DNA of 64,000 bases from contig JAZQQI010000063.1 of NCBI GenBank assembly GCA_045628965.1, forward strand, positions 1 to 64,000, written 5' to 3'. The stretch's first letter is position 1; every line of letters starts with the position of its first letter. Shown piece by piece: positions 1 to 8,688 of the stretch. A model generated the notes under the pieces. It was not told where the DNA came from. It searched no databases and was given only the letters and a program-made list of their open reading frames with translations. This DNA comes from UBA3766 sp045628965 (GTDB taxonomy: Bacteria > Bacillota > Clostridia > Lachnospirales > Lachnospiraceae). Made by a program: the position numbers and the translations under genes.

Positions 1-1622
1 CCCTAAGATCTGTTTCAGAATTAAAGATTTCTCCATCATTATATTCTTTTTATTTCTTTTTACAAACCCCAGATATGATTTTTCAATGCCGCTATCTTTT
101 TTATCTGCGGATACGGAATACTATAGATTGGCATATCCGCCATTACGCCAAGTCTTTTTCTGTTTGCATTTTCCATTCGAATCATATCGGTTGCGGTATA
201 TATTACTTCCTCAGCACCCGCAGCCTGTTTCATTTCCTTCTTCTGAAATCTTACCAATTCAAGCATGTCACCCTGGTTTTGTCGGTAAATCCTTAACCGT
301 GACATCTTATCAGCTCCGGTTCTACACCATCCGAGAGGACGAGAACTCATTCTATCTGCATATACGTGACTGACATGTCCTTCTGCCGAACAGCGCACGT
401 TTGTATCATGCGATTTCATCGACAGCATTATTCCTGACCAATTGCCCAATATATAAGCCTTTGCGTGCTCAACTGCTTTGCACTTTGTTTCTTTATCCGT
501 AACAGCAATAATCTTTTCAAATACTTCTTCCGCCATCCATTTCTTCTTTTTATGGATAGCTCTGTATATTTCACTTCTGGCATCATCAGCTGAATCTTCT
601 AGATGTGATGTCGCCGCAATGATATATTTGTGCATATGATATTTATCCAAAGCAAACTTTGACCTGGGAATTATTTTTTCGCCGGTACGAATCCATGTAG
701 CACCATCACCGTTTATATAAATCCTATCTATTTTCTCTATATCATATGCTTCGTTAAGATAATCAAGAACTTCTGTCCAAAGTTTATTTATAGCTTCGGG
801 GCCATCATATACACCACCAAAATATTTAGTATTTATTAGTTTCGGACGTCCTTCGTCATCTGTATCAACGCCCTCATATACATAGACTATTCTTGGCATA
901 ACGGTATTTATACGTGGCTTTTTAATGTCGCCCTTTTGTTCCAGGTACTGAAGTGATACATGATCTTCATCTGCATCAATATAAAGAGTCTTCAGTTCTT
1001 TCTTTTCGTCTGTCTTAAGGGTTGGAAACTCCAAGCTGTGAAGTTTGTTCATGACAGCTTCTTTGCTGATTGCATCCCCACTTATACTGGCGTTAGCACC
1101 ACCTTTTCTGTAGCTGCTTTCAGAAGCTTCCGCAAGTATTCTTGCCTCCGCGTCTTCGGTTATCCTAGCATGATGTTCTAATCCCATCAGTTGATCCAGC
1201 AGATAGCAGCTTTCTCCTGTAGCGACATTTTTAAAAAGAGTTTTATGATATACGACCTCGCCAAGACTTGTAATCAATGATGTTTCATCTTTGCGAACTA
1301 TATACCAACCTTTACGCAGTTCCTTTCTTTTTCGAAGCAGTTCATCATATGATTCCCATTCTTCGGCAATAATACTGCATCCAAGTTTGGTAACTTCATC
1401 AGTTACTCCGTACACCATCTCTGCAATCTTGGTCATATCTTCCGTATATGAGCCGAAAATATTTGTAAGATTATTAACTCCATTTACACCAAACTGTTGT
1501 ATACTATTAATCATGAAAGCACCCTCCTTTGGATATTTGGTTTGGTCACCTTAATCCTAACACAGGATCTCGGTGCTTTCTTTATGTCTATTTAATTTTC
1601 CTACAAAAACTTTACCCTACGT
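1..1622 (-). mobile_element. ISLre2-family insertion sequence, left end outside window
   Basis: A single transposase gene with short flanks. The probable outer end on the right is near 1600-1622 (…ACTTTACCCTAC). A convincing inverted partner is not visible at 1-59; only an AATTAAA block and neighbouring T/G-rich bases look similar, so the left terminus probably lies before base 1. The right end abuts the promoter of the plus-strand lipoprotein gene. Target-site duplication cannot be checked here. Confidence 0.7.
60..1514 (-). CDS. ISLre2-family transposase (UPF0236)
   Basis: 484 residues, about full length for the family. It carries an acidic block around residues 180-184 (IDADED), the family-typical GDGATWI at 269-274 and DKYH at 290-293, which are the conserved acidic/histidine region of ISLre2 transposases. 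The N-terminal third is charged and helical. The reading frame is intact from an ATG that follows a GGAGGGTGC-type ribosome site, so the element may still be active. It is expected to bind the element ends and catalyse cut-and-paste or copy-type transposition; the mechanism is not visible in the sequence. No passenger gene is present. Confidence 0.92.
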   Translation of the reverse strand: MINSIQQFGVNGVNNLTNIFGSYTEDMTKIAEMVYGVTDEVTKLGCSIIAEEWESYDELLRKRKELRKGWYIVRKDETSLITSLGEVVYHKTLFKNVATGESCYLLDQLMGLEHHARITEDAEARILAEASESSYRKGGANASISGDAISKEAVMNKLHSLEFPTLKTDEKKELKTLYIDADEDHVSLQYLEQKGDIKKPRINTVMPRIVYVYEGVDTDDEGRPKLINTKYFGGVYDGPEAINKLWTEVLDYLNEAYDIEKIDRIYINGDGATWIRTGEKIIPRSKFALDKYHMHKYIIAATSHLEDSADDARSEIYRAIHKKKKWMAEEVFEKIIAVTDKETKCKAVEHAKAYILGNWSGIMLSMKSHDTNVRCSAEGHVSHVYADRMSSRPLGWCRTGADKMSRLRIYRQNQGDMLELVRFQKKEMKQAAGAEEVIYTATDMIRMENANRKRLGVMADMPIYSIPYPQIKKIAALKNHIWGL

Positions 1623-1624
1623 TG

Positions 1625-1653
1625 TTGCAATAAAACACAATATATGGTATTTT
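1625..1653 (+). promoter_or_regulatory. candidate sigma-A promoter of lipoprotein gene
   Basis: TTGCAA and TATTTT separated by 17 bases, 24 bases before the start codon of the downstream lipoprotein gene. It lies directly outside the presumed right end of the insertion sequence. Confidence 0.4.
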
Positions 1654-1676
1654 TAAATAGTTTTACGGAGGTGATT

Positions 1677-2138
1677 ATGAAAAATAAAACATTATGTATG
1701 CTGTCATCCGCTTTAATCTGTTCAATTATGCTTACAGGTTGCGGAAAATCAAAATACGATTACGATGCTTATAAAAAAGAAGTGAACGAACTTTACGACA
1801 GCATTGCAATAGCGAACACAAAATTAAACGAAATCCAAATATATTCCGAGGAATCAAGAGATGAGTTTTTTGAAGATATTTCAAATTTAAAATCGGCATT
1901 CGATGATTTTTCACAAATTGAAGCTCCGACGGAATTTAAGAATTGCACAGAACTTGCAAAAAATGCATATTCGCTTTTAAACGAAAGTGAAGACTATTTT
2001 CATGATGCGTTAGACGGCGAGTATGATGAAGAAAGTTATTTGAACGGAGTAAATCATTTCAATGAAGTTGTAACATGCGTAAACTATATGGGAATGATAC
2101 TTCAGGGAAAAGAAATCGAGACAGAAAGCAATTCATAA
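1677..2138 (+). CDS. small lipoprotein of unknown function
   Basis: 153 residues. Start at 1677 is chosen because GGAGG sits 5 bases upstream and the protein then begins with a clean lipoprotein signal (MKNK, hydrophobic core, LTGC with Cys22 as the lipidated residue). After processing, about 130 mainly helical, acidic residues would be anchored on the outer face of the membrane. The pattern is that of a short helical bundle lipoprotein; I do not recognise a named family. It is monocistronic, between the insertion sequence and a terminator. Confidence 0.75.
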   Translation: MKNKTLCMLSSALICSIMLTGCGKSKYDYDAYKKEVNELYDSIAIANTKLNEIQIYSEESRDEFFEDISNLKSAFDDFSQIEAPTEFKNCTELAKNAYSLLNESEDYFHDALDGEYDEESYLNGVNHFNEVVTCVNYMGMILQGKEIETESNS

Positions 2139-2164
2139 ATTATAATAAACTAAAAATTAACAAT

Positions 2165-2200
2165 AAAAAAAATCCTGTCTTTTCAGACAGGATTTTCTTA
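2165..2200. terminator. bidirectional rho-independent terminator
   Basis: Perfect 10-bp stem (AATCCTGTCT / AGACAGGATT) with a TTTC loop at 2171-2194. There is a T-rich tail on the plus side and an A7 run before the stem that gives U7 on the minus side. It serves the convergent lipoprotein and small membrane protein genes. Confidence 0.88.
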
Positions 2201-2208
2201 TATCAAAA

Positions 2209-2496
2209 TTAATCTTTAAACCAGTTTGCTTTGCCGATAACGGGAAGCTCAGGATCTTCGTCGCCCTTACATACTTTGACAAGACCGATGATTCCGAAAA
2301 CAAGTGAAACAATAGGTCCAAGGCCGATAACAACTGAACCAGCAATGCTGATGATAGCCAATAAAAGACCTGTTGTAAGCTGTCTGCCTCCAACAACTTC
2401 CTTCTTGCCTGCTAAAAATGCGATTAACCAGCCAATCCATCCTAAGAAAAGAATGTTTGAAGCATACATGATAATTAAAGCAGTTTTCTTATCCAT
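2209..2496 (-). CDS. small membrane protein, three predicted membrane segments
   Basis: 95 residues from the ATG at 2496, which has AGGAGG 10 bases upstream. A start 14 codons earlier would sit almost on the predicted transcription start and is unlikely. Hydrophobic segments span roughly residues 5-27, 35-55 and 57-72, followed by a short charged tail ending in ANWFKD. The glycine-rich packing resembles small DUF4870/TM2-like integral membrane proteins, but assignment is uncertain. It has its own near-consensus promoter and is monocistronic. Confidence 0.7.
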   Translation of the reverse strand: MDKKTALIIMYASNILFLGWIGWLIAFLAGKKEVVGGRQLTTGLLLAIISIAGSVVIGLGPIVSLVFGIIGLVKVCKGDEDPELPVIGKANWFKD

Positions 2497-2546
2497 CTCA
2501 GTAATTCCTCCTAAATTAATAATTGTGTTGCCAACCAACTAAAAAT

Positions 2547-2575
2547 ACTATACCTTGTATTAATGTTAATGTCAA
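2547..2575 (-). promoter_or_regulatory. sigma-A promoter of small membrane protein
   Basis: TTGACA, 17-base spacer and TATAGT on the minus strand. The predicted transcript start is near 2540, giving a leader of about 45 bases. Confidence 0.75.
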
Positions 2576-2615
2576 CTAAATATTAAGTTTTTTTAAAAAT
2601 ATTATAATAATTCTT

Positions 2616-2647
2616 TTTAACCGCCTCTCATAACAGAGAGACGGTTA
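2616..2647. other. inverted repeat after GGGtGRT gene
   Basis: TTTAACCG and CTCTC pair with GAGAG and CGGTTAAA around an ATAACA loop, directly after the GGGtGRT stop codon. There is no clear T run on either strand, so it may be a processed 3' end hairpin or a weak terminator. Confidence 0.5.
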
Positions 2648-2657
2648 AATTATTATC

Positions 2658-3677
2658 CTAGAACTTTCCTGCCTTTGCAGCTTCTTCGATAGAAACAGCT
2701 GTTGAAACAGTCATACCAACCATAGGGTTGTTACCTGCACCGATAAGACCCATCATTTCAACATGAGCGGGAACAGATGATGAACCTGCAAACTGAGCAC
2801 CAGAATGCATACGACCCATTGTATCTGTCATACCGTATGAAGCAGGGCCTGCAGCCATATTGTCGGGATGAAGTGTACGTCCTGTACCACCGCCTGAAGC
2901 AACTGAGAAATACTTCTTGCCTGCTTCGATTCTTTCCTTCTTATATGTACCTGCAACGGGATGCTGGAATCTTGTGGGATTTGTTGAGTTACCTGTGATA
3001 GATACGTCAACATTCTCTTTCCACATGATAGCAACGCCTTCGCAAACATCGTTTGCACCATAGCAGTTAACCTTTGCTCTGGGTGAATTAGCATCTTTTG
3101 AGTAGCACTTTCTTGAAACTTCCTTAACAGTGTTTGTATAAGGATCGTACTCTGTCTCAATAAATGTAAATCCATTGATTCTTGAAATAATCTGTGCTGC
3201 ATCTTTTCCAAGACCGTTAAGAATAACTCTTAAGGGTTTCTGACGAACTCTGTTAGCTTTCTCAGCAATACCGATAGCACCCTCAGCTGCAGCGAATGAC
3301 TCATGACCTGCAAGGAATGCGAAGCACTCTGTATCTTCTTCAAGAAGCATCTTTCCTAAGTTACCGTGTCCTAAACCAACCTTACGTGTATCTGCAACAG
3401 AACCGGGAATACAGAAAGCCTGAAGTCCGATACCGATTGCAGCAGCTGCATCTGCAGCTTTACGGCAGCCCTTCTTAATAGCGATAGCTGCGCCTACAGT
3501 GTAAGCCCATTTAGCATTTTCAAAGCAAATAGGCTGAATGCCTTCAACAAGATGATAAACATCAATGCCTGCAGCATCACAAATATCTTTACATTCTTCG
3601 ATAGATGAGATTCCATACTCCTTAAGTGTAGCAAGGATTTGCGGCTCTCTTCTTTCATATGATTCAAATAATGCCAT
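2658..3677 (-). CDS. GGGtGRT protein
   Basis: 339 residues, containing the family-defining motif GGGTGRT at residues 262-268. Members are named for this motif and are regularly encoded beside an iron-sulfur scaffold-like protein, as here (13-base gap to the upstream gene). The rest is a soluble alpha/beta protein with several Cys (for example 33, 51, 71, 89, 118, 191, 205, 212) and Gly-rich turns such as GLGHGNLGK near 101-109. The function is unknown; a role in Fe-S or cofactor handling is an inference from the neighbour. AGGAGG precedes the ATG. Confidence 0.88.
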   Translation of the reverse strand: MALFESYERREPQILATLKEYGISSIEECKDICDAAGIDVYHLVEGIQPICFENAKWAYTVGAAIAIKKGCRKAADAAAAIGIGLQAFCIPGSVADTRKVGLGHGNLGKMLLEEDTECFAFLAGHESFAAAEGAIGIAEKANRVRQKPLRVILNGLGKDAAQIISRINGFTFIETEYDPYTNTVKEVSRKCYSKDANSPRAKVNCYGANDVCEGVAIMWKENVDVSITGNSTNPTRFQHPVAGTYKKERIEAGKKYFSVASGGGTGRTLHPDNMAAGPASYGMTDTMGRMHSGAQFAGSSSVPAHVEMMGLIGAGNNPMVGMTVSTAVSIEEAAKAGKF

Positions 3678-3690
3678 TTTTAATTCCTCC

Positions 3691-4395
3691 TTACTTTACT
3701 TCTTTGTCTGTTCTGGGATCGATAATCTTAACAGCATCTGCGACACGGCCGTACTGACCGCAAGCCTTTTCGTAAGCTGTTGCAGGATCGTCGCCCTTCT
3801 TGATGAAGTCCATCATCTTACCAAAGTTAACATACTGATATCCGATGATTTCATCGTTCTCATCCAAAGCAATACCTTTAATATATCCGTCTGTAAGTTC
3901 AAGATATCTGGGTCCCTTTGCAAGTGTTCCGTATGTTGTACCGATCATTGTACGTGTTCCCTTACCAAGGTCTTCAAGACCTGCACCGATGGGAAGTCCG
4001 TCTTCTGAGAAAGCTGACTGTGTACGACCGTAAACAATCTGTAAGAAAAGCTCTCTCATTGCTGTGTTGATAGCGTCACAAACAAGGTCTGTATTCAAAG
4101 CTTCAAGGATTGTTCTTCCGGGAAGAATTTCAGCTGCCATAGCTGCTGAATGAGTCATACCCGAGCAACCTAAAGTCTCAACCAAAGCTTCCTGGATAAT
4201 ACCGTCTTTTACGTTAAGAGAAAGCTTGCAAGCTCCCTGCTGAGGTGCACACCAGCCAACACCGTGTGTATAACCGGAAATGTCAGTAACATCTTTTGCC
4301 TTTACCCATTTAGCCTCTTCGGGGATAGGTGCACAACCATGGTTTACACCCTGAGTAACAGGACACATTTCTTCAACTTCTTTTGAATAAATCAT
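3691..4395 (-). CDS. NifU-like iron-sulfur cluster assembly scaffold protein
   Basis: 234 residues with a NifU/IscU N-terminal-type fold. Conserved Cys are seen at about 49 and 56 (GWCAPQQGAC) and 77 (GCSGMTHSA). The usual third ligand region HC is not obvious, so cluster ligation may differ from classical IscU. It is cotranscribed ahead of the GGGtGRT gene and the two form a conserved pair in Clostridia. The likely role is transient Fe-S cluster assembly or transfer in the cytoplasm; the client is unknown. The start is supported by GGAG 9 bases upstream. Confidence 0.82.
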   Translation of the reverse strand: MIYSKEVEEMCPVTQGVNHGCAPIPEEAKWVKAKDVTDISGYTHGVGWCAPQQGACKLSLNVKDGIIQEALVETLGCSGMTHSAAMAAEILPGRTILEALNTDLVCDAINTAMRELFLQIVYGRTQSAFSEDGLPIGAGLEDLGKGTRTMIGTTYGTLAKGPRYLELTDGYIKGIALDENDEIIGYQYVNFGKMMDFIKKGDDPATAYEKACGQYGRVADAVKIIDPRTDKEVK

Positions 4396-4522
4396 GTTGA
4401 AAACTCCTTTCAGAAATATAGTATTTTAAACCACAAAAATTATTTTCTCATAAATACCGCCAAAATTCAATAGTTAAATCCTTAACAATTAGCATAAATA
4501 TAAGAAAAATTATTGCCTCAAT

Positions 4523-5191
4523 TTATTTATTTTTAATTACAACTTCATCCTTGTTTTTGTAAATGGAATTCTCGGGAATAACGCCTCTTACGCAACTTGT
4601 TGGATAAATGTTGGAATTTCTTCCTATAACCGTACCGGGATTAAGAACCGAGTTGCATCCGACTTCCACTCCGTCACCAAGCATCGCACCGAATTTTTTG
4701 AGACCGGTCTCGTAATTCTCTTCGCCTTTAACAACAACAAGAGACTTATCGCTTTTTACATTAGATGTAATGGAGCCTGCCCCCATATGAGACTTAAAGC
4801 CAAGTACGGAATCGCCTACATAATTGTAATGAGGAACCTGAACATTATTAAAAAGAATAACATTTTTAAGTTCTGTAGAGTTACCGACTACGCACTTCTT
4901 TCCGACCAAAGCATTGCCTCTTACAAAAGCGCCGGGTCTTACTTCCGTTTCGGCATCGATAATGCAGGGACCTGCAATGTAATTGTTCGGATAAATCTTA
5001 GCAGTCTTATGAATCCAAACATTCTCGCTTACCTCATCAAATTCATCCTTCGGAAGCTTGGGACCGATTTCAAGAATAAAATCTTTAATCAAAGGAAGAA
5101 CTTCCCAAGGATAAGTCTTTGATTCAAGAAGCTCTTTTGCTCTTGTTTCGTTTAAATCAAAATAAAGCTCGCTGATTTTGACTTTTTTCAT
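4523..5191 (-). CDS. left-handed beta-helix (hexapeptide-repeat) nucleotidyl/acyltransferase-like protein
   Basis: 222 residues. Residues about 60-215 show hexapeptide-type turns (IAGPCIIDAETEVRPGAFVRG, VGKKCVVGNSTEL, LGDGVEVGCNSVLNPGTVIG) typical of the left-handed beta-helix of GlmU-type acetyltransferases. No N-terminal pyrophosphorylase Rossmann domain is present; the first 55 residues are helical. Such proteins are often annotated as UDP-N-acetylglucosamine pyrophosphorylase, but only the helix part can be supported. A substrate cannot be named. It follows the NifU-like gene's 127-base upstream gap and precedes topB on the map; cotranscription with topB is possible. Confidence 0.75.
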   Translation of the reverse strand: MKKVKISELYFDLNETRAKELLESKTYPWEVLPLIKDFILEIGPKLPKDEFDEVSENVWIHKTAKIYPNNYIAGPCIIDAETEVRPGAFVRGNALVGKKCVVGNSTELKNVILFNNVQVPHYNYVGDSVLGFKSHMGAGSITSNVKSDKSLVVVKGEENYETGLKKFGAMLGDGVEVGCNSVLNPGTVIGRNSNIYPTSCVRGVIPENSIYKNKDEVVIKNK

Positions 5192-5210
5192 CTTTTTACC
5201 TCTTATTTAA

Positions 5211-5222
5211 GGACATATGTCC
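5211..5222. repeat. 12-bp perfect palindrome GGACATATGTCC
   Basis: It lies in the 32-base gap after the topB stop codon. Its half-site (ATGTCCG on the plus strand) recurs in the long hairpin at 8648-8680 on the other side of the topB/ATPase pair. Confidence 0.5.
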
Positions 5223-5223
5223 G

Positions 5224-7242
5224 TTAATTTTTATAGAATTGCGAAATATATCTGTAACGTTGGTTTAATTTGTTTCTAAAGTCTTTATTTTTGACTTCAT
5301 TTGTATAATCAGTAACATATTTAACAAGTTTTTCAAGATACTCTTCTTCCTTAACCTCGCCGTCGGCAACCATTGTAAGTCCTTTTTCCCAGCTTGCCGT
5401 AAGTTTGGGATGAAGAAGGGACGGAATCGAAATATATACCGTATCATTAATCATTTCTCCAAGAAGCGTAGGCGTAATAATCTGCGTTTTCTTGTTAAGA
5501 TTAAGGTATCCGTTGTTAAAAAGTTTTGTCAATATTCCCGCCCTTGTCGCACTTGTACCGATACCGGAGCCTTTAAGTTGCGCTCTTAATTCTTCATCAT
5601 CAATCTGCTGGCCGGCACTTTCCATTGCAAGAATCATGCTTCCGGAATTATAACGTTTGGGCGGCGAAGTTTCGCCTTCTTTGATATCAATATCCGTAAA
5701 AGAAATCGTTTCGCCCTTTTTGAGTCTCGATAAAGCATCCAAAACGGAATCATCACACTTAATATCTTCTGCTTCTTCGCCTTCTTTATTCTCGGCATCT
5801 TTCTCTTCTTTCTTCTTTATGAAAGAAAATTGAGTGATTTTAAGATATCCTTCTTCTTTAAGAACTTTAAATGACGAGAAAAATTTCTCACCGTTTCTTT
5901 CCGTAACAAGAGAAACCTTTTCATAAACGGCAGAATCCAAGAAAATTCCGATAAAACGGCGACATATCACTTCATAAATATGAAGACAGGTATTGTCCAG
6001 TGTTTTTAAATTCGAAAATCCCTGACCTGTAGGAATAATTGCATAGTGATCGGTAATCTGTTTATCATTCGTATATTTTGTGGAACCGATTTTTTTGTAA
6101 CTTCCGGATTCGAAAATCTCCGAAACAGCCTCTTTATATAACGGGTGTTCAGCCAAACCTTTAAGATTCTTATGAATCTCTTTGGCAACAGCACTTGAAA
6201 GAACTCTTGCATCAGTTCTCGGATACGTCACAAGTTTTTTCTCGTAAAGTTCCTGAATATAATTAAGAGTCTGGTCGGGATTAATCTTAAAAATCTTCGA
6301 GCAGTCATTTTGCAAATCCGCAAGGTTATAAAGAAGCGGAGGATTCTTCTTTTCCTTTTTCTTTTCTATCTGAAAAACTTTTAAATCCTTTGTGTCATCA
6401 AATGAAGTAATAAAATCTATGCACTCTTTTGCATCTTCTTCTTTCTTAAAACCGTTTTCCTTGTAAAGTTTGGGTGATTCAAAATACTTTGAACCTTCAA
6501 CAGCTTTAAATTCGCCCTCAAATTTAAAATCACCCAAATTAAGTTCTGCGATTACTCTGTAAAAAGGAGTTTTAACAAAATCTCTTATTTCTCTTTCCCT
6601 GTTTACAACCATGCCGAGAACGCATGTCATAACACGTCCGACGCTTATGACACTTTTGTCGGCCTTAAGAAAATCTTTGATTCCGTATCCGTATCTTAAT
6701 GTCAAAGCTCTCGAGAAATTAATGCCCATAAGATAATCTTCTTTTGCGCGAAGATATGCGGCATCGGCAAGATTATCATACTCCGACAAATCTTTTGCCT
6801 CTTTTATTCCTCTTTGAATTTCTTCTTCCGTCTGCGAATCAATCCAAACGCGAAATCTCTTTTTTCCTGTAACATTGGCTTGTTGTTCGACAAGTCTGTA
6901 AATATATTCACCTTCACGTCCGGAGTCGGTGCACACATATATTCTGTCTACATCGTCTCTTGTAAGGACACCTTTTACTATATTAAATTGTTTTGAAACC
7001 GATGATATAACCTGATATTTATATTCAGACGGAACAAACGGAATCGTATCAAAAGACCATTTCTTAAGATTAGGATCGTATTCTTCCGGATAACTCATAT
7101 TGACAAGATGACCGACACACCATGTAACTATGCTTTTCTCACCTTCCATATATCCGTCTTGATTTTTATAATTATCTTTGATCGCCTTGGCAAATTCTTT
7201 GGCAACCGATGGTTTTTCGGCAATAAATACTGCTTTGCCCAT
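5224..7242 (-). CDS. topB: DNA topoisomerase III (type IA)
   Basis: 672 residues from the ATG at 7242, chosen because AGGAG lies 6 bases upstream and the protein then begins at the Toprim strand (AVFIAEKPSVAKEFA). The Toprim acidic motif TDSGREGE is near residues 105-112, close to the TDAGREGE of TopB enzymes. The catalytic tyrosine is in the motif LVTYPRTD at about residue 340. No C-terminal zinc fingers are present, which is usual for TopB. It relaxes or decatenates DNA through a transient 5' phosphotyrosine link. The start lies 8 bases downstream of the ATPase stop, so the two genes are likely one operon. Confidence 0.92.
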   Translation of the reverse strand: MGKAVFIAEKPSVAKEFAKAIKDNYKNQDGYMEGEKSIVTWCVGHLVNMSYPEEYDPNLKKWSFDTIPFVPSEYKYQVISSVSKQFNIVKGVLTRDDVDRIYVCTDSGREGEYIYRLVEQQANVTGKKRFRVWIDSQTEEEIQRGIKEAKDLSEYDNLADAAYLRAKEDYLMGINFSRALTLRYGYGIKDFLKADKSVISVGRVMTCVLGMVVNREREIRDFVKTPFYRVIAELNLGDFKFEGEFKAVEGSKYFESPKLYKENGFKKEEDAKECIDFITSFDDTKDLKVFQIEKKKEKKNPPLLYNLADLQNDCSKIFKINPDQTLNYIQELYEKKLVTYPRTDARVLSSAVAKEIHKNLKGLAEHPLYKEAVSEIFESGSYKKIGSTKYTNDKQITDHYAIIPTGQGFSNLKTLDNTCLHIYEVICRRFIGIFLDSAVYEKVSLVTERNGEKFFSSFKVLKEEGYLKITQFSFIKKKEEKDAENKEGEEAEDIKCDDSVLDALSRLKKGETISFTDIDIKEGETSPPKRYNSGSMILAMESAGQQIDDEELRAQLKGSGIGTSATRAGILTKLFNNGYLNLNKKTQIITPTLLGEMINDTVYISIPSLLHPKLTASWEKGLTMVADGEVKEEEYLEKLVKYVTDYTNEVKNKDFRNKLNQRYRYISQFYKN

Positions 7243-7250
7243 TAATTCTC

Positions 7251-8618
7251 CTATAAATTGCAAATATCAATAAAAAAAACTTCTTTATCCGACAGGTTTT
7301 CTTTCAATTCGTCGGTAAATCCGTTCTTTGCAAAAAGATACAGATAATCGGCTCTGATTCCCGCTTCTTTTAAGCAGTAATCGAACCATTCATACTCTGT
7401 AACATCCATTGCTTCGTTGTTAAGGGCACAATAAGCGCAAAGAATGTTTCTCTTTGAATCTTTTCCTATGTAATGAATAGTGCCGGCTTTTCCTATCCAC
7501 TCACCGGATTTGACTATATCCAAAGGAAGTTTTCCTTTTTTATTCAGAAGTTCCAAATATTCTCTGCAAACATACGGTATGCCGTTTTTGAGGTAATCCG
7601 ACAAATTGTCTTCAATAAACATATCGTAATATTTTTCCGGCTTCATCAACAAAAGATTAGTTTCATAAGGATAAATAAATCTGTACCAAAAATGCACTAT
7701 CGGATTTGAAATACGATAAACTCCCTTCATAGTGTTTTCAACGCCGGGAGTATCAAAGCTCGAAACTTTTTCAACTATATCAAGACTCATAAGATTCTTA
7801 AGATACACACTGATTTTTGCTCTTGAAAATCCGGTATGGACAAAAATATCATTAAGTTTCGTATGACCGTTTGCAAGGCAATAAAGAATGGTACCGTAAA
7901 CATTCACTTCACGTAAATGTTCCAAAATGACTTCATTTCCGACATTTCTGAAAATTCCGCCTTCGGAAAGAAAGTTTTTGATTATGTTTTCTCTCAAAGA
8001 CGCTTCTATGTCGAAATAATGATAAAACGCCACATTACCGCCGAGAAGCGAATATAAATCCATACATTTTGCAGTATCGTTGGAATTAAAGCAAATTACC
8101 GTATCTAAGAAAGACACGGGATGAATTTTTAAAATACCGCCGATGGAAAGAGCATTTTTGCCGATTTTTTCGACAAAAATATTTTCAACATATCTCGTAT
8201 CATGCGATACAAGAAGAATCATGAAACGATTGTCATATTTATTTACTTTTAAAAACGTAAAAATATTCTCGATATAAGAATCATCTGCTTTGAAACAATT
8301 CTCAAAATCATCAAGAATCAATACGTATTTTTCGGTTTTATGTTTATCGGATACTTTATCAAGAATATCGATGAAATCAGGGAATTCATTATCGAATTGA
8401 AATCCCTTTAATGACAAATCTTTAGAAACCAGATAATTTATCTGTCGAAGTCCCGCTTTGGGACATTTGATTAAAACGAATTTTTTATCTTTGACAAACT
8501 CACGCCACAAAGACGTGGTACCAACTCCGGGAACCCCGTACAAAGTCACAAGTGCCCCGGTATCCTGATTAAATATTTTATTCAAATATTCAATTTCAGC
8601 ATTTCGTCCTATTATCAT
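7251..8618 (-). CDS. DUF234-type AAA ATPase with altered Walker A
   Basis: 455 residues. N-terminal P-loop domain: the Walker A position reads GVPGVGTTS at 28-36, with Thr34 where lysine is expected. Walker B LILDDF is at 100-105. A winged-helix-like segment follows around 245-285 (HTKLNDIFVHTGFSRAKISV), and then the DUF234 hallmark SNPIVHFWYRFIYP near 315 with a C-terminal nuclease-like region. Proteins of this type are common in Clostridia and archaea with no settled role. Loss of the lysine suggests weak or absent ATP hydrolysis. It is translated just ahead of topB (8-base gap). Confidence 0.8.
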   Translation of the reverse strand: MIIGRNAEIEYLNKIFNQDTGALVTLYGVPGVGTTSLWREFVKDKKFVLIKCPKAGLRQINYLVSKDLSLKGFQFDNEFPDFIDILDKVSDKHKTEKYVLILDDFENCFKADDSYIENIFTFLKVNKYDNRFMILLVSHDTRYVENIFVEKIGKNALSIGGILKIHPVSFLDTVICFNSNDTAKCMDLYSLLGGNVAFYHYFDIEASLRENIIKNFLSEGGIFRNVGNEVILEHLREVNVYGTILYCLANGHTKLNDIFVHTGFSRAKISVYLKNLMSLDIVEKVSSFDTPGVENTMKGVYRISNPIVHFWYRFIYPYETNLLLMKPEKYYDMFIEDNLSDYLKNGIPYVCREYLELLNKKGKLPLDIVKSGEWIGKAGTIHYIGKDSKRNILCAYCALNNEAMDVTEYEWFDYCLKEAGIRADYLYLFAKNGFTDELKENLSDKEVFFIDICNL

Positions 8619-8647
8619 TATTTACCCCATATACACCTAATCATATA

Positions 8648-8680
8648 TGTATCGGACATGAAAAACACATGTCCGATACA
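8648..8680. repeat. 13-bp perfect inverted repeat (hairpin)
   Basis: TGTATCGGACATG and CATGTCCGATACA flank a 7-base A-rich loop between the asd stop and the ATPase start. No U run follows on the minus strand, so it may be an intercistronic stabilising hairpin or an operator rather than a terminator. Confidence 0.65.
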
Positions 8681-8688
8681 AATTTAAT

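Noticed and set aside
1..59. Left terminal inverted repeat of the ISLre2 element
   Set aside because: Only scattered similarity to the right end at 1590-1622; no aligned repeat of useful length, so the end is placed outside the window.
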